The position numbers and the translations under genes are program-made. The notes beneath the pieces were generated by a model. That model worked only from the letters and a program-made list of their open reading frames with translations, was not told the origin of the DNA and did no database searches. From NCBI GenBank assembly GCA_030549495.1, contig JAUIRK010000938.1, positions 255,001-319,000 of the forward strand: a stretch of 64,000 bases of DNA. Direction: 5' to 3'. How positions within the stretch are numbered: the stretch's first letter is position 1; every line of letters begins with the position of its first letter. This document shows positions 1-13,900 of the stretch, one piece after another. This DNA is from Nectonema munidae. Lineage: Eukaryota; Nematomorpha; Nectonematoida; Nectonematidae.

Positions 1-11
1 TCAAGTATATG

Positions 12-150
12 CAGTAGTGGGATTCAATTTTTTTGTCAGCCGGTTCTGTTACAATAAAGTCAAATTTGTCAGCAAATAAACTGATCAATTTTGATTATTT
101 TCCAATCAAAAAAATCCGAAAGACGGTTCTATGTATATCGAAGAGTAAGA
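12..150 (+). repeat. Truncated MITE (CAGTAGTGGG family)
   Basis: The stretch begins with CAGTAGTGGGATTCAA and continues through a block (up to about 105) that is nearly the same as the left part of the complete element at 28875-29095. The right part is missing or diverged; a piece of the expected right end (acggttct) appears near 123. This is an end fragment of a non-autonomous DNA transposon. Confidence 0.6.
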
Positions 151-182
151 AATTGCAGTAATCTTGTTTGTTGAGAACAAAT

Positions 183-199
183 GAAGAAGAAGAACTTTA
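183..199 (-). repeat. Possible LINE 3' tail scrap
   Basis: GAAGAAGAAGAACTTTATT here is the reverse complement of the AATAAACTTCTTCTTC tail that ends the LINE copy near 41160. It is too short to be sure. Confidence 0.25.
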
Positions 200-2690
200 T
201 TCAAGCAGAATCATTAATAAAAAGAAAATACATATTTTTGTATAGATCAAGATTAGTAAAATTAGAGATAAACATTTCATTGATGAGGTTAGCTTCCAAA
301 GGTTTATATAAACTGCTTTAGAAATGTCAAAAACAATTAATAAAAAAAATGAATAAAAAAAACATCAATAAAAATGAATCACAAAAATTTACAGGAAAAA
401 CAGTCTTTCTTAGAGCAGACAATTCTCTCTGGATAAGCAGAGATTACTTTCTCTTTGAAGAGTTTTTTGAATTTTTTAACTTCTCGATGAGTAAAAATGA
501 GTTAATCAAAACTCTCAGATTTTCTTTAACTTTATAAATATAATAAAGTTGATAGCAATTTTTTGAAATATTTTGGCGTTGTATAAACAAATATTCAAAT
601 ATTTTTTAAAATCTTATCATTACATAAGAAATATAAGGAGCCCCAATTTCAATCAAAACACACTCTTTTCAAATCATAAATCTCAGCTGAAAGATCGCTT
701 CAATTCTATTGTAATCAAAATAGAAAAATGAATGATAAATCCTTTTCGTACTTATTGGTTATCCCCTACCCTAACCTCCCCTCCCCCTCTAATTTTTTTT
801 ATTAATGAGAAGTTCAATAAAAATATTTTTTTTAATTTTTATTTTGAAAAAGATTTGTAGAATTATTTAATTATTATTTATAATTTTGGTGCTTATTCCT
901 GACTTATAATTTTTAATTGAACAAACTAATCAATGATTAGCTGCTGATTGACTATCAAATTAACTAAAATCTTTCGTTTATCATGTTCATAGCTATATAT
1001 TTTTTCCAGAGATATCTATCTCTTCCTTAAATAGTTGCATATAGGCAGATAATAATCAATAAGTTATAATCGTTTTTTTTGTAAAATGGAATCTGTAAAA
1101 TAAAAGTTTGAAAAAAGAAGAAAAATTTTTCCAATATTTTTTTATTTCATATTGAGGAATTTTCAATTTTTTTTAGAAAAAGTCGAGAAAGCGCTGATTG
1201 AATTGATAAAAATATTTTACCAAAATGTCACTCCATTTTTTCAATTTATTTTAACTCTATTTTTAGAATAAAATCATATTCTCAAAAGATACCTTTCAGC
1301 TATATTTATTTTAGGTTTTTTTTACTTTTTTTTTATTATTACTTTAGGACATCTTAATTTACCGATATCACTAGAACTAACTTTTAACGCGAGGTTTACG
1401 CAAAACTTGGGTCACAAGGTCTTTTTAAAGTTTGCAAAATATCTATAGGAAAGATAAGAGCAAATCTTTGATTACCACGATGAAACTTCCAAATGTGTCT
1501 TGGAACTTAATTTTATAATTTACATGTTTTAAGAAATTCAATATTTAAATTTTCGAAGTTATAATATTTTTGTACAAAGCAAAAATTTTTAATTAAATTT
1601 TTTTCATTCTTCAAAATAAAAAGGTTTTTTTAGGGTACGATTTTGATGGAGATCTCGTTAGTTAATTAAAGTTAATTTATTAGTTAATTAAAATAAGTTA
1701 GTTTGGAAAAATTTCTTGATTTACTTTCATTACACTATAAAATCTGCATCGCTCAAAACATTGATTTAATCAAATACTTTTACAAAAACTTACTTTTTAC
1801 ATTAGAAATTAGTGCAGTCCTAATTTCAATCAGAACTAAAATTTTCTAATCATAAATTTTATCTGAAACATGACTTTTTAAATTCAAAAAAGAGGAACAT
1901 GAGATGAATCCATTTCCTTAAAATATGAAACCTATATAGGAGAAAATTATAGGTAGAATTACTGAATGGAACGAAAAAATTATTTAAAGTTATAAACTTG
2001 ATAGTGGGCGATTTTTAAATTTCTTACAATCTCATTGGTCGATTTATATACCAAAACGTGGAGAAATCCTGGTCTAACACAAAAATCATTTCTTTCTTCT
2101 CAATAAACTTTTTCCTAGCTTGTTAACTTTATCGAAAAAATCAATCTGATGTCAAGAATTGATATTTTTGGGGTCATAATCTACGAATGATGTGATAATA
2201 GAGGGGCTAATCCTTTTATATAGCTAACAGTATACACATAATAATGTGTCTCGTCTCTCTTATGATTTAAATAGACTTAGCCAAGCTAATTTTCACCTGG
2301 ACACATACACATAGACAAAATAGCGGTGACTACTCAAATAAGCACGTAAAATTCTCCCCTATAACGTGCTATATTTACTGGACCACACACACAATGCCAT
2401 CATTATACCTTTGTGGAAAAGTTGGAGCAAATTATGTATGTGTTGGTTGTGTTTAAAAACCTTGTATGTTATTTATTTTTACTTCAATTTTATAGAATAT
2501 CATTTTTAATGTCATATCGCGATTGAGTGTACTAAACACTACTGGTATTGTTACGACCATTTAAACACCGTTTTTCCATTATTCCAGGGGTAATGGGTAC
2601 GTCTCAACACACCAGAGGCATTGACACCTAACAGCCAATCTCTATGTATAGGAATCCTGTGAGATGAATAATGTGCAGATAAAGAGTACA
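200..2690. other. AT-rich intergenic DNA, no gene seen
   Basis: Only short ORFs (the longest 62 residues at 349-537, Phe/Asn/Lys-rich and without recognisable motifs). Poly-A/T rich text. No splice-supported exon, RNA gene or transposon end was recognised. Confidence 0.5.
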
Positions 2691-3600
2691 CTAAATTACT
2701 AGTCATACCATGAAATGCCTAGTCATTTCATAAAATGTCTAGTAATCGTAAGTAATGCAACCAAGTACAGGGAGTTTGAGGAATTGACACTTTAGTTTGA
2801 CTCTCGCATGAGAGTACAATAAACAGCTCGAGATTACAAGAAATGCCTAGTCATTTCATAAAATGTCTAGTAATGGTATGTAATTGGCATACACAAACTT
2901 TTTTATTTATAAAAACTGAAAAAAGTTTAGTAGTAATTAGTTTTTTTAGGAAAATCAAATTTTAAGTAATGAAAGTTTGGATCTCCTGAAGAACAACCAT
3001 CCCATCATTGTTCCGGTGCTTGTTCTCCAGGAGATAAAATTTGGAAGTAGTCCTTCTTCATCACCGTTTATGTGATGGATGAATATGTGATCGTTATTTC
3101 TCAGCAATTTTTGCAAACATTGTTCTAGGCATTGATTATATTATTACAAACTTTTTGTTTGATAAATGCTTATTTTAAAATATAGCAGTCTTTTAATGGT
3201 GTAAAGTTTTAGCTTTAAAACAGTGGATGAGTAGTCGTTTCTTATATAAAAAAAAGTGTATACGATAAGAAATAATACACACAGAAATTGTGGTTTGACT
3301 GTCCCATGAATGAAAGTATACTTAATAGCCTATTCATTGCATAAAATGCCTAGGTATTTCATGAAATCTCTAGTTACAACAACGAATTCCTAAGTGTCAC
3401 CTAGGAGTCACCGAAGGGCTCAGTATCCATACATATATACAATAAGAAATTTGTACGCACGGCACACACACTTTAATCCTGGCTGTGGCATGAGAGTACA
3501 CAGAATCACTAGTCAAAACATGATATGTCTAGTCATTTCATGAAATGTCTAGCTAAATTGACTCAATACAGGCTATTTAGCTAAATCATAAGAAATACAC
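2690..3600 (+). repeat. Degenerate repeat cluster with CCTAGTCATTTCAT motifs
   Basis: A module recurs with drift. It consists of an AAGAAATACACACA-like stretch, a TTTGACTGTCGCATGAGAGT-like stretch, and then paired CCTAGTCATTTCATAAAATG boxes. Copies are visible at about 2695-2760, 2830-2880, 3290-3375 and 3480-3560, and the box pair is itself partly palindromic (ATTTCATAAAAT). A stray relative is at about 30205-30235. Family unknown; it could be an old tandem or satellite-like array. Confidence 0.55.
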
Positions 3601-6600
3601 ACACATACACACTTTACTTAGACGTCCACGCTTCAATGCGTAGAAAAGTTTTGAGAATCTACCAGGAGAAAAGGTAAAATACTCATCTATGTAACTTTGG
3701 GTGAGGTGAGGGGTCGAGGAGGAGGGGGTGGGGGTGGAGAGAAGGAGGGGGTAAACGTGTGTACTTGTGTAAACATCAGATTGACCTACAGATAAACGGC
3801 TCATAAATAGCATAGGTGCGCATGCATGTATAACATGGTAGAAAATTAGTCTTTTACTTCTCTTCACATGTAAACTTTTTATGACATAAATGCGAGAGAT
3901 GGGAGAGGTAGATGATGAGAGGTCTTTACTTCACTTGAAGAGAGTTTCAATGGAATCTCTGCACAAAGCCTCCTTGCTAATAGATATACCGTAAGTACAC
4001 ACACACACACACGCACGCACCTGGGTGTAGAGAGTTTTGATAACTACACGGATAAGAAGTCTTCTCTCCAACGTCTTTGTATGCCCCTCTCGTTAACTGT
4101 GCTCTCCGTTTAAACGCTAGAAGTTATGATAATCTTTGTGCAAGACGCGCGATATATACACGTGCTCATAACCAGCAAGCAACCATTTCTGGTATCCAAT
4201 AAAACCACTTTCATCCTTAAATTAAAAATGGTCAGCCTTCACATTCCGCATTTCTTCAATCCTCACTCTCCTGCCCAAGCTTTAGAAGTTTGATTCAAGG
4301 GTAAGATCATTTTTGACAATTTAAGTCCATTATAACGCGCCGGCATCCAATATACCGTAGCAAGAGTCTTGGTTCCCGTTTTTATGGTCATATAACACGT
4401 GTTCCTATATACATCTCTTATTACGCAGGTTCGTTATTTGAAACCTGTCACCGGTGTTATAAAAGGTCTTAGCGATATTTAGGGGGTTGGAGTTTCCTAT
4501 CTTCACACCTAGGGGCAATAATTGCGGGATTTATTTCCAAAATTGGCATTTTCATAATTTGGCTTATTGAGGTATAAAATTAGAAAACGGTGACGCGTTC
4601 CACTTCGGGTGCAGAATATAATTTGTGTTAATATATCATCAATAAGACTTTAATGGAAATGTTTTAGACATAAATAGTAATGTTGTAATGCTTATTCCAA
4701 TTTTCCATTCTTATACACGCGTATTATGACGGGCCTTTTGACGTGTTATTTGACATTTTGGGGGTGGCAAAATTATTAGCAAACGCTCCGTTTGGCATTA
4801 ATAAGATAGGTATGCCACTGGATAAAAACACTAATTTATTCTAATAATAATTATATTACATTGTTAAAACCTTTGGTTTTCTCCTTCTCCTTCTTGAATC
4901 TTTGAACCTCAGTAATAGATTGATTTGGTTTCACCTGTGCAAGCTTTTGATATTAATGCGATGATCACCCTATTTTTAATCACAAATCTTTACATCTTTA
5001 AAGATCATTTATACCGACAATAATAACCTAAAATTCAAACCCTTTCCAAATATTAACTTTTCCTACCCAAAATCCAGTCAAGTGTACAAAAATATTAATC
5101 AAAAGATTTGGTGATCAAAGCACGACCGCTATAGACACTTTTTGAGTTTTGATTCGTTCTTCTTATGTGAGCATTTTCCACGCAATGTTTTTAACAATAT
5201 GTTACAAAAAAAAGTTTTTTATTTTGAAGGAATTTTTCACTTTCATTAAATTTTTGCTGAAATTTATTTTACAAATATTTGTTCTTTTTCATCTTTATCA
5301 CGCTCATTCACCAAATATGAGCGAGATATTTTGTAAAGTTATCCAAAGTTTTTGGAGAAGATTGAGAAAAATTGAGTAGCATAGCGAAACATTTAGTTAA
5401 AAAAGTTAGTCGTGAGAAAGAAAAAGAGGCGATGAGATATCAAAATTCAATTAAATCACGTAGTAGTGATTAAAAAAACGCATACTTGCCCTTTTAATTA
5501 CTAAATATTTGGTCAATTTGAATATAAAAAGGTTATTTTCTCTTAAAAAATTATTTAAACATATCCTACCCCAAAGACGCATTGCATTATACTTAACATA
5601 TGGTACGCGAAGTTTTATGTTTGGATAATGCAGGGATTAGACCGAAAAGCGAAATTTGGGATGACCTTAAAAAATTATGTTGAGTCTGATGATTTTGATT
5701 TGAAAAAAATGTTAAGTCCCGCCCACTTTACGGAAGCGATTCGTTATTAATTTTCATTGGTGGAGAGTCTTTGCGTGAAAAAGTTTCTTAAACTCTCATT
5801 TCCTTGAAACTTAACTTGAACATTTGGAAGCAATTTAGGGCATCTACGAAAAAAAATGATACAAATGCTTTGTAGTCTACGCAAAATAATTAAATGATGA
5901 AAAACTAATTTTTTTTGCAAAAGTGATACAAAATAGCAAGTTATCGCTAGCTTCCTCAGTAAATGTTATTTCCATTACTGCGAATATGCATTGTGATTGG
6001 ACGCTTCAATTTTCTTTGGGTTCGATTTTTCAAAAAAAAATCAAAATAATTTAGAACATATGTTCTATTTATCACATAACACCCATGCTGTATTTTTTTA
6101 GTAAAGAACAAAAGAAAAGTATTACAAATTAAAAGTATTGTGGGGATTTTTCACATATGACTATTTCTATAAATTTTCAATTTTGTAATCATATCTTGAT
6201 TTACCCTATTTATCAAAATTATCTACTTGGTTTATGAGTTTGTATTCAAGTTAATTAAAAGTTTATCAATCAACAATTCTTTAATAATAATCAATAAATC
6301 TTGTTTTGTTGTCGCACAATTTCGTCTTATTTCTTAAAAGTTGGCTTCTACAAATTAAATCCTTCTTCTAATCTCTGATGCCTCAAAGTATCGAATTTGT
6401 TTTTCAGTTTTTATAGACTAACTTACTGCTATTTTTTAAATTTTATTTAATGGCCAATTATCATCGATTGGCCAATCAGAGAAGACTTTACACTTATTTT
6501 TCAGTATACATTCATTTATTGGTCGGTTCTCTAAGCCAATAGAAATTTTGTCTCAATTTCTCAGTTCATAACCGAATTGCAAAATAGTTCAAAGGCATCT

Positions 6601-6900
6601 AACATCCCTCCCTATTATTTTAAATTAGGTATGAGGCACTAGTGAGAAAATTTGAGTCATTAAGAGATGACGATTTTTTTGGCATTTGCACTGCCAATTT
6701 TTCAATGAATTCATACAACCATTTCATATTTTTGCTTAATCGGCACAATCTCAGCAACACAAATCGTCAAAAAAGACAAATGGTGGTGGACTGCAGAATT
6801 TAGTGAGGGACTTTTCCTTCTAATTCACTCTTCCATATTGTATTTTTGTAGAACGAGGAAAAGTGTGCATAAAAGTCAGTAGTAGTGTTGTCGTTAAAAA
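3600..6900. other. Intergenic DNA with CA and GT/GAG simple repeats, no gene seen
   Basis: Contains short CA-type microsatellites (3598-3615 and 3996-4020) and a G-rich purine patch around 3705-3755. Nothing else coding or structured was recognised. ORFs at 3586-3867 and 5149-5379 look like chance, since their composition follows the simple repeats. Confidence 0.5.
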
Positions 6901-7194
6901 ACGTGATTTCAACTACTAATCTCAAAAAGGGGGTTTTCACAGAAAGTGCTACCAAGACTCACACACACTCTCTAACTCCACTCTCGCTATCATCTCATCC
7001 ATTGTGTTCCAAATCTCAGTGATCCTGAAGGAATATATACACAAGGAGGTAGCTCAGGCGTTACTTCAACGCATCATCTGTTATCATTAAGTTGCTGATA
7101 GTGATTGGAGTTGTCAGCGACTGTGAGTGAGACTGACACATCAATTAAAACATCACATTGCCTCCCTCATTACTTTTATATCCATCAACTATCT

Positions 7195-7227
7195 CCCCCT
7201 CTCTCTCTCTCTCTCTCTTTCTCTCTG
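7195..7227 (+). repeat. CT microsatellite upstream of the EGF-type gene
   Basis: An almost pure CT run about 300 bp before the presumed start codon, inside the likely promoter or 5' UTR of the gene that starts at 7523. CT/GA tracts are common in arthropod promoters (GAGA-type sites). A regulatory role here is inference only. Confidence 0.5.
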
Positions 7228-7522
7228 TGTCTCCTAACAAATCTAAGTAGTAAAGATTAGCGTAAATTGTTCAATACCATAACATTCACAACGGTTTGAA
7301 CGGTTCTCTACTTCTCGAATCCCTATAGCAAGCTTGGAATATTAAAAGCGATTTTACCCAAAACCTTCCTGTATCACTTTTAGTTTTCAAGTAGATAAAG
7401 ATCCAACATGATATGCATCCCATCTTTTTTAAGGATGAAGCAAGAACAGTAGTGATCATCTTCATCTCGATTATTCATCGAATTATTGATTTTGCTTTCT
7501 AAACTCATATTGATTGATTAAA

Positions 7523-7937
7523 ATGAAAGTGAAACATGATGAATTGGATCCGTGGATTTTCCTCTACTTAAAAACCCGCTTCTACGCTTCCAGCGACAAC
7601 AATTCTTACCACTTATACTTCCACGATGATGATGTAAGGCATTTTGGCAAGGGCAAGAGTGAGAACAAGGATGAAGTAAGTGCTCCTTTTCATGAAAGAG
7701 TGTTTGGGGATACGGAGCGTGCTTTTCTTTATAATTCTCATCACCCCCAACTCATAATGGCGGCTCATAGAATCTCTGGAAATGGCGATGCATTAGCCAA
7801 TGAAAACCCTGTTTTTCAGCCCTGCCTATATTCCTCAACTTCCACCAACAACTCCTATTCGCTCTCTCTTCCTCCAATCAATAATTCTCTATTCGTTCAA
7901 ATCTTTTTCGGCATCTTAATCATTACAGGATTATTTC
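7523..7937 (+). CDS. Exon 1 of the EGF-type membrane protein
   Basis: Starts at an ATG preceded by AAA and ends at a consensus donor (GTAAGT at 7938). It leaves one overhanging base. It encodes residues 1-138, ending in the hydrophobic run. Reading on into the intron stays open to 8167, so an unspliced reading would end there. Confidence 0.7.
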
Positions 7938-10900
7938 GTAAGTTTTGCTTCTCTCTTACTTTCCTTTTAACTTCTTCCTGCTCTCTTAAATTCTTAAATA
8001 ATTTCAATGAAAATGTAGTATTTTTTAATGATTTATTATTTCACCCATATTCTCAATTTGAACATAACTTTAATCCAGTGATCCTGAGTTTCTTTTCTCG
8101 TATGCATCCTTTTCGATCTGAAATTTTTTTTTGTCTCGTTAATTTTTTATGCTTTTCAAAAATATAAGAAAAAGTAGGCCTTAAAAACACTTTTTTTTTT
8201 ATATTTGTTTTGTTTTTAACTCTGCTTATCAATTAAAAATCAATAAAATTTTATAAAAGCAATTTTTTAAGATAAAAAAGTGGGAACTTTTGTTGGAAAA
8301 TTTATGTTGCTTAGTGTGAGTCTTGAACTTTGAAGCTGAACTTGATATGTCAAGTTTCAATCAAGTCAATGAGAATCTTAAATCTCATCCATCAACACTG
8401 GCGGATTTAAAGGGGGCGGAACCGGCGTACGTCCCCCCTGAAATTGCTTGAAAATTTTTCTTGATCTAATTCTTTTTGTAGAACTCAAATATGATGATGG
8501 CTTCTGCAACTCGTTTTTTAGATTAAATCTTTCTCTAAAGTGGCAAGCTCTAAAAAGTTTTTTATCTTTCAATCGTAGTTAAGTGTGACACTTATTGATT
8601 TTATATTATCCAATTTTTTTTGTAAATTTATTATTTAAACACATCAAGTTTTACCACATCAATTCACTTCGCAGTTCAATGAATGAGGATCATTTTAATG
8701 CTCCCATTCTTCTTTTTGTTCACAGAGATATTCGATTGGATATTGACACCATTATTGATATGTATGCTAAAGAGTGTCCTAGACGGATGAGGCTTCTTAA
8801 TCCTCTTAGTTCTTAATCCAGTTACTTTCTTATAATAAACTCATAATTTTTTTGATATATTATTATGATACTCTAAGTTTTATGATAAAAAGTCAAATTT
8901 CGCTTTTTATTAAACTAATTACCCAAAATGAGATAAAAATAGCTTAAAAATTTTGATAAATCTTAAATTTATATGCTTCAAATTTGAGTTCTAGTTTAGT
9001 AAACCCCCCCCCCCCTCTTAATGCCTATTTCTAAATCCGCCTCCAGTGACGTAGCCAGATGGGGGGGGGGGGGGGCAAGGGGGGCAGTGCCCCCTCTCCC
9101 CCAATACCTTTTCTGCCCCCCTCCCAAATAATTTTATTTCCAATATGCTTGCCCCCATAAATTCCTTGCATGCCCCCCTCCTATATTCCTTACATGCCCC
9201 TCCAACTTCCATTTTTTGGCTACGCCACTGATCAATAATATTATTGATAAATAGATGTTCGTGAGTAAGTTTGGTTAGATACTGGGCTTCAATAAATCAA
9301 GGTCTTGGGTTCGATCCCGCATCAAACCTACTTTCTTCATAGTTCGCGATAAGACGACTGAACTCTTAAAATTTTGTCGAATATATTTTACTAAAGATTC
9401 TAGATATAATTTATAAAAAATAAGTGAGTAAATTTAAAAAAATTTATAAAAAATAAGTGAGTAAATAAAAATGAGTTAAAAATAAAAGTACATACTTTAT
9501 TTCTGTTCAATACCCGAGGTTACATAATTCCTTCAAAGAGTTTAAAAACAAGTGAAGCACAAAAGAATATTAATGTATAGTTCTATTAACTATTTTAAAA
9601 ATCCAATTTATGATTCGTAAAAAATAAAGACCAGAAGTTTCAATTTTTAGATAAAATTTCGTTTTGACTCAGAGTAGTCAGTAATTGCCTTCTCTTCTGA
9701 AGAAAGTGAAAGAATTATTGATGTAGATCGTAGCAAAAAAAATTTGTTATGCTCTTAACAAAACATCTCATCAATTTATAGCAAGTGTCTGATCGATTTG
9801 CGTATAGCGTTTGTATTTTTGTTGTGTGGTTCTGGTTCTATTCGTATAAGATGTTTCGCTCAGCATAGATAGCAACTTGCTATCTATAGCTTGATATGAA
9901 TACTGATTCATAAGTGTATGGATGTGATTGGTTGAATAACAAAATCATTTCGTTTGTAGTTATTACTTGATACCACACATATGCATGCATACAAACAAAT
10001 AAGAAACAACACACGGAAAATATAACCAAATTCACCCACATATGCTACACTCGCTCAAATCGATCAGAGATATGTATCATTTGACGAGTTGTTTTGACAC
10101 GAGCGTAACAAGTATATTTTCTTTCATCATCTGTTTTATCAATTTATTTTCATCTGAAATGAATGAACTTACGGATACTACTCTGAGTGAGAAAACAATT
10201 TTATCTGAAAATTTGAATTTTTCTCCTCTGTTACAAGTTTAAATTCAAATGATAAATTAGAAATTTTTGGAGAAGGCATTTTCCAAAAGCAAAATTATTT
10301 TCTGTGTTTTTAAATTCTTTAAAAGATTTATTGCAACTTTAAGTATTGAACAGAGATAAAGTATGTATTTTTTATTTCTAAATTAAATATTTTTTTTATT
10401 TACTCTCATACTTTAATGCAAATTAAATCTAGAATTTCTAGTAAAATATTTAAATAGTTAATTACATATTGTAGTTAATGAAATTCAATTTAAATTTGAA
10501 ATCTATAAAAATATTTTTTTTAATTAATCTTTATATTATGATAGAGTTTACTAATGTATAGTTTGATTGACATCACAACAGCCAATAATTTGTTAAAGAA
10601 ATTTTTTGATTGACAGAACCGTAAAGTAAAACTACCTTTTTGTACCCTACTAAAAACTACTAAAATTACCCTTTTGTCATTATAATCTTTTTCAATTTTA
10701 GAACTTTTCCTCAAAAAAATTAATTTTTTATTTTAAATAAACATCCCAATTTTATTTGCTCCAAAATTTAGTGGAGCTCATTCCTATATGGACCCAGGCC
10801 CGTAGCTGCTTTTCAATTGGGAGGGCTGGAAAAAATGGGGGGGGGGGGGGGGGGGGGGCTAAATATTTTCACAAAAATTTTTTAGTACTTTTGGGTTATC

Positions 10901-13900
10901 TCTCCCCCATTCAAAAATTTTTTTTAGTATATTACTGAAAAAAATTGTAAAGTGTGAGGGAGATAACTAATAAATACCAAATTTTTATATATAGTCTAAA
11001 AATAAACCATTTTTTGAACCCTTTATTGATATCGAAATATATTAGGTTAGGAAGGGGGGGTGGCTCTGAATCTGAGTTGTGGGGGGGGGGGGGCTTAGCC
11101 CCCTCCCGTCCTCGCTGGCTACGGGCCTGTATGGACCCCTATAAAAATATTTTGGATCCTTTGGGGGTGCACATAAACTACATTGAAAAACACGGCCTTA
11201 CTTATTTGCAATTATATTTAAAGCACGCAAAATTCATCCTCAAGACAATTCGGCCTATGTACGATTCGGGCTCTAAATATATCGCTTTGAGACGGAATTG
11301 TTCCTGGGCCGTTAATATGTATGATATTATCAAAATATGAATGTATCCCTACCAGATAAATTAATCAGAGCCGAGCGGGGAGTAACAAAAAAAGAGAGGA
11401 GAAACAAAAAATGAAGAAAACTTTTTTATTTAAGCTAAATTTTAAATGATTCATTATTTTGCCCGACAAAAATGAACTCTTCCACTTTTTTTGGATTCAA
11501 GCTACTTCGTTTACTGTTTACGATATTTGAAGCGAAACTGAACAATCTTTCTGATTAAGACTTGCTTGCAGGTATTATTTCATTAAGATGTCATTCTGAA
11601 AGTATACATTTCGATAGTAATTTGTCATTTTTTTAAAACAGATCCGAGTAAAAAGAGAGACCATTTTGAAGAAGGAAGAATCAGGAAAAGGAAAAGAAGC
11701 TGAAGCGAGCCGCCATTTTCTTAGACGACACACTGAATAGTGAGAAAAAGGTCGGCTTCCATAGAAAAGTGTAGGTACGGAGCGATTAGTGAGACCGTAT
11801 GATACGAAATAGATGTCAATTTCATAGGAGAATTCTTGCAACCGAACCCAGAATTTTTTTTCAGTATTATTTCATATTGTTGAAATCGGATTGAAAAGTA
11901 GATAATGTATATATTTGCAGAATATGGTAGATCAAATTTTCTAGCAGTTCTCCGATAACAGGGTTAAAACCTTCCCCGCGGAAGTTCGGGGTTTCAGTTT
12001 GGGCTCTGGTGCCTACCATATGTATTTATATTATTATCAATTTAACTATTAAAATGTTGATAAAAATTAAAAGCTGTTCATTATTATATGACAAATTATT
12101 ATTTTAAAATTGATTTCGTCATAGTACAAAGAATATTCAAAACTCTAATTTGAAATTTTTTGTTCATGCATAAATCTTTAAAAAATTATTTTGCACTTGA
12201 ATAAATACAAAAAAATATTACATGGTGGTAGTTAAATTTATGGAGAGAACTTCTCTCCTCTATTCTCCTTATCTCCATATTGAAAATCACGGTCTACATT
12301 TTTAACATCATATAGTCAATAGTCTTTATTTGGTTTGTTATTTAGGCATCATATTTGCATAATTACTCAAGTATAATTTGATTGGAATGAATAAACAACA
12401 TCCATTTGTAATATTGAAAAAAACTAAAAATATTCAAGGAAGAAAAATTATTTATGTGAATGTTTGCAAAAAGCAAGTTCGACGTGTTACTTTTTTCAAG
12501 AATCTTCATGCGCTCATTACAATGGAAAAATTTTATTTCATTTTTTCATATGTTTTGAGAAATTTTTCTTTAATATTTTGACCATTATAAGCGTAATGTA
12601 GAGTCCAGTGGCGAATCCAAGGGGGGGGGGGGCTCATGGGCTTAGGCCCCCTATGAAAAATGGCTTTGAAAATTACCCTTACATGTATAAAAAATTTTTT
12701 TTTGCAATTTATTCATGGCAAAATAATGTTAAAAATATGAATGCATAGGTAATTAGTGATTCTAAAAGACATACTACAGCTGTCGTATTGTCTGAAGACT
12801 TTTAGCAAAATTGGAAAAAATTTAAATAGATTTCGGCCGCCCTATAAGAAATTTCTGGATTCGCCACTGGTAGAGTCCATGGGTTCTTAACCTTTATCCA
12901 GTCATGGACTCCTTTAGGAAGTTGATGAAAGCTATGGACGCTTGTTCACGGACCCTCTGAGATACAGCCGTGGGCTCCACGTTAAGAATCACTGATGTAG
13001 ACAGAAGCTTTAATTACTTTCAAAAGTCAATAAATAATATAATTTTGATTTTTTGTATCAAATTTTGTCACCCAAAATTCCGATCGGTTAGTTGAGTTTG
13101 AACTAAAAAATTTTATTGAAAAAATTATAATTCCATTTTTGTCTAATAACTTCTGGCAAATTGATTAGCAATTTAAATTCCTTAAATTTCTAATACAAAT
13201 AACAACATAAGGACATAGAACATATGTTTGGATTACGCAGTGAATTACGTACGATTCGGTTCGGTTACAGTGAAATAGTCAGTCTCATTCACTAGTTAAT
13301 AATAATCGGTCGATTTACACTGGAGGCCATTACAAGTATTATCTCTACTCACAGATTGTTGGCGTATTTATTTTGGTAAAATTTAGTGAATGTCATCATA
13401 TATCACACGATGTCTCTCATTTTCTAAAAACCTTCTTTGATTGCTCTTCCGTGCACAAGTTGAATATAGAGAATTAGTGCAAGAAGGATTTAGCAAATTG
13501 TAGATTTTTATCTCTAGTTTGATATTCCTCATTTTTGAGGAAGTAGGGACTAACTAATTCTAACAATAATAATTAATGTTAATAAAAAACATCTCTTAGG
13601 ATCTAACTTTTATAAAAAAGATGAAGGATTTTTTTTTGTCGACTCGTTTTTTTCTCCCTGCTTAGTCTTGTGGGCGGATAGTGCAACATTACGTGAAAAT
13701 ACATGAAAATTGAGAAATTTAGAGCGTCTTGTCAGGATCACGTCATAGGAGTATCACGTGACCAAACATTTCCAAATTTTTTCGTAATTTTGGTCTAACC
13801 TAAATTTGACGCGTATATCTGTGAGGAATCGTACATTTTCAGAGTTTCAGACGTATAGTTTTCGACTTAGTTAGTCTTGTTTGAGGGTAGTAAAGGCCAG

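Noticed and set aside
8018-8167. Extension of exon 1 to the stop at 8167 as a 215-residue one-exon gene
   Set aside because: The consensus donor GTAAGT at 7938 and perfect phase with exon 2 favour splicing; the extension is Phe/Ser-rich intron-like text.
9018-9212. 64-residue Gly/Pro-rich ORF
   Set aside because: Created by the G and C runs of the hAT MITE.
10756-11340. Two small ORFs with poly-Gly
   Set aside because: They run through the G tracts of a MITE with a perfect target duplication.
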